Source: Spirochaetota bacterium
GTDB taxonomy: Bacteria > Spirochaetota > Spirochaetia > B11-G9
DNA length: 19,435 bases
Direction of reading: 5' to 3'
NCBI GenBank assembly: GCA_003641695.1
Contig: QNBL01000011.1
Location: 1-19,435, forward strand
The notes beneath the pieces are model-generated. The model had not been told where the DNA came from. It did no database searches and saw nothing but the letters and a program-made list of their open reading frames with translations. The position numbers and the translations under genes are program-made. Below, in pieces: positions 14,654 through 19,435 of the stretch. How positions within the stretch are numbered: the first letter of the stretch is position 1; each line of letters starts with the position of its first letter.

Positions 14654-15610
14654 ATGGAAATTGTAAAAGGGATAGTCGCTGGTAACATACGCTCTATTGC
14701 CAGAGCCGTATCCATTGTAGAAAACAACATGGAAGGGAAAGAGGAGCTGCTTGACGAACTGCACACTCACACCGGGAATGCTGTTGTATGGGGAATAACC
14801 GGACCTCCGGGAGCAGGGAAAAGCACGCTTGCAGACAGACTTATCCAAAAAGAGCGGTCAGAAGGAAAGAAAGTTGCAGTTATTGCTGTAGACCCCAGCT
14901 CCCCTTTTACCGGAGGCTCCCTTCTCGGCGACCGTCTCCGGATGCAGACCCACGCAACCGACCCGGGAGTATTCATACGATCCATGGCTTCGAGGGGACA
15001 TCTCGGCGGAATATCCACTGCAGCCTTCGATGCAGTCAAGATTTTTGATGCTGCAGGCTATGACACGATTATGGTGGAAACTATCGGAGTCGGTCAAACC
15101 GAAGTTGAAATAATTGAGCTTTCCGACATCGTCATGCTTGTTCTTGTTCCCGGCATGGGAGACGAAATACAGGCAATGAAAGCCGGAGTTATGGAAATCG
15201 GAGACATCTTTGTTGTTAATAAAAGCGACAGGGAGGGGGCTGAAAGACTCAAGGCCGAAGTTGAATATGTACTCATGATTAGTGAGAAACCTAAAGAATC
15301 TCCGCAAAAAAAGATCTGTATGACCAGTGCCAGGGACAATACCGGAATCGATGAACTGCACAGAATTCTGCAAACAAAACACACAGAGGATTTAAAATCA
15401 GGTTTTCTCGAGGAGAAGAGAAAGCACCGTCTTAACAAGGAACTTTCAAATCTGTTTTATCTAAAAACAAGAGAGTTTTTGGAAGAACAGCTGTCTATCG
15501 GGGCACAGATGGATACGTGGATTGAGGGGATATATAAAAAGGAGATTAAACCTTATAAATTTATATCGGAAAAAATGAAAGAACTTAAAAAGGAGTATGT
15601 TAAAGGATGA
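14654..15610 (+). CDS. MeaB/ArgK-type G-protein chaperone of methylmalonyl-CoA mutase
   Basis: The 318-residue SIMIBI-class GTPase gates adenosylcobalamin delivery to the mutase and protects it from inactivation. Motifs are P-loop GPPGAGKS (50-57), VDPSSPFTGGSLLGDR (79-94), ETIGVGQTE (142-150) and base-specificity NKSD (189-192). The C-terminal part is helical, as in the MeaB dimerisation region. The ATG follows the preceding TAA with no gap and no clear ribosome binding site, so translation is probably coupled. Its stop overlaps the epimerase start as ATGA. The older name ArgK (kinase of a transport protein) is a misnomer for this family. Identity is firm by motif and by operon. Confidence 0.95.
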   Translation: MEIVKGIVAGNIRSIARAVSIVENNMEGKEELLDELHTHTGNAVVWGITGPPGAGKSTLADRLIQKERSEGKKVAVIAVDPSSPFTGGSLLGDRLRMQTHATDPGVFIRSMASRGHLGGISTAAFDAVKIFDAAGYDTIMVETIGVGQTEVEIIELSDIVMLVLVPGMGDEIQAMKAGVMEIGDIFVVNKSDREGAERLKAEVEYVLMISEKPKESPQKKICMTSARDNTGIDELHRILQTKHTEDLKSGFLEEKRKHRLNKELSNLFYLKTREFLEEQLSIGAQMDTWIEGIYKKEIKPYKFISEKMKELKKEYVKG

Positions 15611-16011
15611 TAAAAAAAATAAATCACATAGGGATTGCTGTTGCTTCTCTTGAAAAGCAGATTCCCTTTTACAGAGATATTCTGCACCTTGAAGACCTGG
15701 GACAGGAGGAAGTGGCGGATCAGAAGGTCAGGGTTGCCATGTTTAAAGTGGGAGAGGTAAAGATTGAACTTCTTGAACCTACCTCGGATGACAGCCCCAT
15801 AGCCCGGTTTCTTGAAAAAAAGGGGGATGGAATCCATCACATCGCTTATGAAAGCGATGGACTGGTGGAGGAAATCAGTTTCTTTACAGATAACGGGATT
15901 GATATGCTGGACAAGACTCCGAGGGAGGGTGCCCATGAAACACTGATAGCTTTCATTCACCCTAAATCTTCGGGAAGAGTTCTTACCGAAATTTGTCAGG
16001 TAAAGGAATAA
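15607..16011 (+). CDS. mce: Methylmalonyl-CoA epimerase
   Basis: The 134-residue vicinal-oxygen-chelate enzyme interconverts (R)- and (S)-methylmalonyl-CoA, giving the mutase its usable isomer. Two beta-alpha-beta-beta-beta modules are seen. Expected metal or catalytic residues are H7 (NHIGIAV), E54 (VKIELLEP), the H77-H78 pair (GIHHIAYE) and E128 (LTEICQ). The length matches the family (130-150). It overlaps the GTPase gene by 4 nt and is followed 3 nt later by the oxidoreductase fusion gene. Other VOC enzymes (glyoxalase type) are possible by fold but unlikely given this operon. Confidence 0.94.
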   Translation: MIKKINHIGIAVASLEKQIPFYRDILHLEDLGQEEVADQKVRVAMFKVGEVKIELLEPTSDDSPIARFLEKKGDGIHHIAYESDGLVEEISFFTDNGIDMLDKTPREGAHETLIAFIHPKSSGRVLTEICQVKE

Positions 16012-16014
16012 TTC

Positions 16015-17850
16015 ATGGGGAAACAAAAGAAAAAATCCAAAGTGGATTTCATTATCCGTATTGCAGGAGAAGGAGGAGAAGGGGTTATCAGCTGCGGTGA
16101 ACTCTTTGCAAAAACTGTAGCCCGTACAAACTACCATGTTTTTACTTTTATCACCTACCCCTCGGAGATGAGAGGCGGTTATTCAATGATTCAGATTAGA
16201 TTCAGGGATATAACCATCTACTCAATGGGAAGTTTTGTTGACTGTCTTGTAGTTTTCAATCAGGAAGCTTACGACAAGTCGATAGATGTTCTTAAGGAAG
16301 ATGGTATTCTCATTTATGACCCTGCTTCTGTTACGGTGGATGAAAACCTTAAGGCCCGGAAATACCCAATAGAAATTTCAAGGATATCAAAGGATGTTCT
16401 TGGTAAAACTCTCGGTAAGAATGTAGTGTCCCTTGGAGTCCTGAGCTACATCTACGGGCTTGATACAGAGAAAACAAAGGTATTGATAAAAGAGCGGTAC
16501 GGTTCCAAGGGGGAAGATGTTGTAAACGGTAACTTCAAGGTTCTTGAAGAGGGCCGTAAGACAGCATCAGAAAACGGAGTCCCTGTACTTTTTGATCTAC
16601 TGGACAGTAAACCAGCCGACGAAGAGTATATGTTTATTTCCGGCAACCAGGCTGTAGCTCTCGGAGCAATCGCCGCAGGATGCAGATTTACTGCAGGCTA
16701 TCCCCTTACTCCTGCTACCTCCATATTTGAGACTCTTTCAAAGCTGCTTCCCCTGGTGGGAGGAAAAGCTATTCAGATGGAAGATGAAATTGCAGCCATA
16801 TCGGCAATTATCGGAGCCTCCTTTGGCGGAGAAAAGGTTATTACCCCAACCTCCGGACCGGGACTCCAGCTTATGGCAGAACAGCTGAGTCTTGCCTCCA
16901 TGCTGGAACTGCCTCTTGTGGTGGTTGATGTTCAGCGGGGCGGCCCGAGTACCGGTCTTCCGACAAAAACCGAACAGGGAGATCTGAAGTTTGCCGTGTA
17001 CGGATCTGCAGGGGAATCTCCCCGAATCATCCTTGCCCCCACATCAGTAGAAGATACCTTCTATCAAACCATCCGCGCTTTTAATCTTGCAGAAAAATAC
17101 CAGATACCGGTAATTCTCCTTACCGATCAGTCTATCGGCTACCGTAAAGCTACCGTTAAAATGCCTGACTTTGATCACATTTTCCAGGTTGATACCTTTG
17201 ACAGAAAAAGAAAAGTAAAAATTCCAAAAGCAGATCTCATAGACCTTTTGCAGAGGCAGGAACCTACCGCCGAAGAACTTAAGGAATACAAGCGGTTTAA
17301 AGATACAAAAACAGGTATCTCTCCTATTTCCCGTCCGGGGACAGAGGGGGGACAATACATTGCAACAGGACTTGAGCATGATGAATACGGCCGTACGGAT
17401 CAAACCCCGGAAAATCACCTGAAAATGTCAAAAAAGAGGTTTAAAAAACTGGATACCGTTTCAAGGGCATTTGAATTGAATCCCATGGAAACATACGGAG
17501 ATCCCGGGAATAAAATCGGGATCATTGGCTGGGGATCCACCGAGGGAGCAATACGGGAAGCACGGTATCTCGCTGAACTGCATGGTGTTAAAGTTCGGCA
17601 TCTTCATCCCCATACGATATCCCCCCTTCCGGAAAGACAGATATCAATGTTTCTCCACCGTTTGAATCATCTTATTGTTGTAGAAGAAAACCTGACAGGA
17701 CAGTTTGCCCACTTTATAAAAGCAAAATTCGGTGTAAAACCAATCGAAGTTCATAAATGCGAAGGAACCCCCTTTACACCCCATGAAATATACAATGCCA
17801 TAATGAAAGTAGCGAGGATTGCAGATGAAGACTCAATTACAAGAATATAA
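16015..17850 (+). CDS. 2-Oxoacid:ferredoxin oxidoreductase, fused gamma-alpha subunit
   Basis: The 611-residue chain is a gamma domain (about 12-185, with RIAGEGGEGVISCGEL and YPSEMRGGYSMIQIR) followed by the alpha domain (from about 205). The alpha part has AGYPLTPATSIFE (227-239), MEDEIAAISAIIGASFGG and the VQRGGPSTGLPTKTEQGDL block. This layout is that of two-subunit enzymes that decarboxylate a 2-oxoacid to acyl-CoA and reduce ferredoxin, or run in reverse. Substrate could be 2-oxoglutarate, 2-oxobutyrate or a branched 2-oxoacid; the sequence does not settle it. It starts 3 nt after the epimerase gene, and the beta subunit overlaps its end by 26 nt. No delta (ferredoxin-like) subunit is present. 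Confidence 0.93.
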   Translation: MGKQKKKSKVDFIIRIAGEGGEGVISCGELFAKTVARTNYHVFTFITYPSEMRGGYSMIQIRFRDITIYSMGSFVDCLVVFNQEAYDKSIDVLKEDGILIYDPASVTVDENLKARKYPIEISRISKDVLGKTLGKNVVSLGVLSYIYGLDTEKTKVLIKERYGSKGEDVVNGNFKVLEEGRKTASENGVPVLFDLLDSKPADEEYMFISGNQAVALGAIAAGCRFTAGYPLTPATSIFETLSKLLPLVGGKAIQMEDEIAAISAIIGASFGGEKVITPTSGPGLQLMAEQLSLASMLELPLVVVDVQRGGPSTGLPTKTEQGDLKFAVYGSAGESPRIILAPTSVEDTFYQTIRAFNLAEKYQIPVILLTDQSIGYRKATVKMPDFDHIFQVDTFDRKRKVKIPKADLIDLLQRQEPTAEELKEYKRFKDTKTGISPISRPGTEGGQYIATGLEHDEYGRTDQTPENHLKMSKKRFKKLDTVSRAFELNPMETYGDPGNKIGIIGWGSTEGAIREARYLAELHGVKVRHLHPHTISPLPERQISMFLHRLNHLIVVEENLTGQFAHFIKAKFGVKPIEVHKCEGTPFTPHEIYNAIMKVARIADEDSITRI

Positions 17851-18682
17851 ACATCCCAAAATAAAACCGGTATGGTGCCCGGGCTGCGGAGATTATGCAG
17901 TGCTTAACTCCGTACAGAAAGCTCTTGCGTCATTGGAAGTGAAGCCCTATGAACTTGCAGTTGTTTCAGGGATAGGGTGCTCGGGAAGATTTTCCCATTA
18001 CTTTAACAGTTATTCTCTTCATGGAACCCATGGAAGAGCACTTCCTATTGCAACAGGGCTCAAGACTGCACGGGAAGATTTAACAGTACTTGTTGCCGGA
18101 GGAGACGGAGACGGCCTGGCAATCGGGGGAGGGCACATTGCTCATGCAGCACGAAAAAATATCGACCTTACCTATATAATCATGGATAATTCCATCTATG
18201 CATTAACAAAGGGGCAAAGTTCACCAACCTCTCATCCGGGAGCTCACACTAAAACCGCTCCCTACGGCGTGTATGAAGACCCCTTAAATCCCTTAGCCAT
18301 GTTTTTATCATACGATGTCAGTTACATTGCCCGGACAACAAGCCTCAAGATAAAAGAAATGGAAAAACTGTTAACCGATGCAATTCGGCACCGGGGATTC
18401 TCAATAGTATACGTCATGTCCCCCTGTGTAACCCATAAATCCTTAACCTATGATGATATCAAATCTCACGTTCCTTCTCTGCCCGATGAGTATGATCCCA
18501 CCGATAAGTTTGAAGCATTCAAGTACGCATACAAAGAGGAGATGTACATGGGGCTTTTTTACAAAAAAGAAAAACCGACCCTTGGACAGCGGCTTGAAAG
18601 TATACAAAACGAAGTTACCGGCATGAGCTATAACAAAGGGCATACCATGACGACAAGTCAAATAATGGAGGAATACAGATAA
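17825..18682 (+). CDS. 2-Oxoacid:ferredoxin oxidoreductase, beta subunit
   Basis: The 285-residue TPP-binding subunit shows the TPP/Mg motif GDGDGLAIGGGH (93-104) with N122 downstream (MDNSIYALTKGQ). Cys residues C18, C21 (WCPGCG), C52 (GIGCSGR) and C201 (SPCVTH) are placed like the four 4Fe-4S ligands of archaeal two-subunit oxidoreductases (12, 15, 46 and 197 in the Sulfolobus enzyme). The ATG at 17825 has GAGG 7 nt upstream; an in-frame TTG at 17819 is less likely. It overlaps the alpha gene by 26 nt, so the subunits are coupled. It ends one base before the stop of the convergent ridA, with no terminator visible between them. Confidence 0.95.
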   Translation: MKTQLQEYKHPKIKPVWCPGCGDYAVLNSVQKALASLEVKPYELAVVSGIGCSGRFSHYFNSYSLHGTHGRALPIATGLKTAREDLTVLVAGGDGDGLAIGGGHIAHAARKNIDLTYIIMDNSIYALTKGQSSPTSHPGAHTKTAPYGVYEDPLNPLAMFLSYDVSYIARTTSLKIKEMEKLLTDAIRHRGFSIVYVMSPCVTHKSLTYDDIKSHVPSLPDEYDPTDKFEAFKYAYKEEMYMGLFYKKEKPTLGQRLESIQNEVTGMSYNKGHTMTTSQIMEEYR

Positions 18683-18683
18683 C

Positions 18684-19058
18684 CTATTTGACTGCAATAA
18701 CCTCGATTTCTATCAAGACATCCTTCGGAAGCCTGGCAACTTCCACAGCGCTTCTCGAAGGATGATTTTTTGTAAAAAAGGTACTGTAGACCCCGTTCAT
18801 GGCAGCAAACATGTTCATATCTTTCAAAAAAACAGTTGCTTTAACGACATTGGATAGTGAGAGTCCCGCTGCTTCAAGAACCGCGCTTACATTCATGAGT
18901 GATTGACGGGTTTGGGCTTCTATCCCCTCCGGTATATTACCGGTTTCAGGATTTACCGGGATCTGCCCTGCGGTAAATAAAAAGCCGTTGGCTTCCACTG
19001 CCTGGGAATAAGGACCAATCGCCCCGGGTGCTTTTTCTGTTTCAATAATTTTTTTCAT
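18684..19058 (-). CDS. ridA: RidA family reactive enamine/imine deaminase
   Basis: The 124-residue protein of the YjgF/YER057c/UK114 family forms trimers and hydrolyses 2-aminoacrylate and related enamines released by PLP enzymes. Motifs are APGAIGPYSQAV near the N terminus, FTAGQIPVNPETG, and the C-terminal SRSAVEVARLPKDVLIEIEVIA with the conserved Arg and Glu. The chosen ATG at 19058 has GAGG 7 nt upstream; an ATG at 19070 includes that site and is unlikely to be used. It lies 12 nt after alr, so it follows a PLP-dependent racemase in the same transcript. Family identity is firm; the exact imine in vivo is not known. Confidence 0.95.
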   Translation of the reverse strand: MKKIIETEKAPGAIGPYSQAVEANGFLFTAGQIPVNPETGNIPEGIEAQTRQSLMNVSAVLEAAGLSLSNVVKATVFLKDMNMFAAMNGVYSTFFTKNHPSRSAVEVARLPKDVLIEIEVIAVK

Positions 19059-19070
19059 CTTCAACCTCAT

Positions 19071-19435
19071 TTATACATAAATCCTGGGCACCCGCTTGTT
19101 TATGGCACAGGTAACCTCGTAGGAAATTGTTCCCGTCAAATCTGCAATATCCTCTGCATTCAATCCTGCAGGATCGGGGCCGAAAAGGATAACATCGTCA
19201 TAAAGCCTGACATCGGTATTTTTCCCGAGGTCCACCACACACTGATCCATGGTAACTCTTCCGGATACGGCATACCGTTTACCTCTGATCAACACCTCCC
19301 CTTTTGATGAGAGCAGCCGGTTGTACCCGTCTCCATACCCTACGGGAATGGTAGCTACAACCGTATCACGCTCTGTAACATATGTCGCACCGTACGAAAG
19401 CGTCTGCCCTGCAGGAACCTGTTTTAGAAAAACAA
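19071..19435 (-). CDS. alr: Alanine racemase, C-terminal part only
   Basis: About 120 residues of the C-terminal beta domain are visible; the 5' end lies beyond the right edge, and the frame stays open to the last base. Motifs are LKQVPAGQTLSYGATYVTE with the catalytic Tyr in SYG, then ATIPVGYGDGYNRLLSSKG and VSGRVTMDQCVVDLG. They place it firmly among PLP-dependent alanine racemases, which make D-Ala for peptidoglycan. The Lys that binds PLP is on the missing part. A GTG at 19295 is internal and not the real start. ridA follows 12 nt downstream, and its ribosome binding site lies next to the alr stop. Confidence 0.95.
   Translation of the reverse strand, partial: VFLKQVPAGQTLSYGATYVTERDTVVATIPVGYGDGYNRLLSSKGEVLIRGKRYAVSGRVTMDQCVVDLGKNTDVRLYDDVILFGPDPAGLNAEDIADLTGTISYEVTCAINKRVPRIYV

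Noticed and set aside
1..19435. Mobile element, CRISPR array, tRNA or rRNA
   Set aside because: No transposase or integrase reading frame, no regularly spaced direct repeats, and no recognisable tRNA or rRNA sequence found on reading; all but short gaps are explained by genes.

Overview
The window holds an anaerobe-style bacterial chromosome segment: moderately AT-rich, tightly packed, with many 1-8 nt gene overlaps. Gene content includes a bacterial microcompartment (BMC) shell operon, a K+-dependent membrane pyrophosphatase, a B12-dependent methylmalonyl-CoA mutase in separate subunits, and a 2-oxoacid:ferredoxin oxidoreductase. This fits a fermentative anaerobe. A free-living spirochaete-like bacterium is my best guess, but that is an inference with low confidence. 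I see no RNA genes, CRISPR arrays, insertion sequences or phage genes, and no stretch longer than 300 bases without a gene.

Region 1 (1-3700) is the BMC locus. Read right to left on the minus strand, one operon encodes BMC-H, double-stacking BMC-T, BMC-H, BMC-P, BMC-P, single-layer BMC-T, and the start of a CoA-acylating aldehyde dehydrogenase that runs off the left edge. A DeoR-type repressor is transcribed divergently. The 179-bp divergent region holds a near-consensus promoter for the BMC operon and two nearly identical 16-bp palindromes, TGTTA-N6-TAACA. These match the known operator of E. coli DeoR, the deoxyribose-5-phosphate-responsive repressor. One palindrome lies on the predicted transcription start of the BMC operon and the other lies directly before the repressor gene. 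Together these suggest a sugar-phosphate (deoxyribose-phosphate) utilising BMC, with the missing enzymes such as a DeoC-type aldolase expected beyond the left edge.

Region 2 (3710-6620) is a two-gene minus-strand unit: hppA (cation-pumping pyrophosphatase), then an unrecognised 260-residue protein one base after it, with a promoter before and an intrinsic terminator after. Region 3 (6670-11103) is a purine operon, purB-guaB-purH, on the minus strand. Region 4 (11114-12490) has the redox chaperone gene hslO facing a stand-alone CheY-like receiver. Region 5 (12564-18682) is a plus-strand operon: methylmalonyl-CoA mutase large subunit, its B12-binding subunit, a MeaB/ArgK-type GTPase, methylmalonyl-CoA epimerase, and a two-gene 2-oxoacid:ferredoxin oxidoreductase (gamma-alpha fusion plus beta). 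It would connect propionyl-CoA-level and succinyl-CoA-level metabolism to ferredoxin. Region 6 (18684-19435) has ridA and the 3' end of alr on the minus strand; both relate to PLP-enzyme chemistry.

The strongest candidate for something new is the BMC locus and its DeoR control circuit. Most other genes are well-known housekeeping or central metabolic genes; the exception is the unrecognised protein at 3710-4492.
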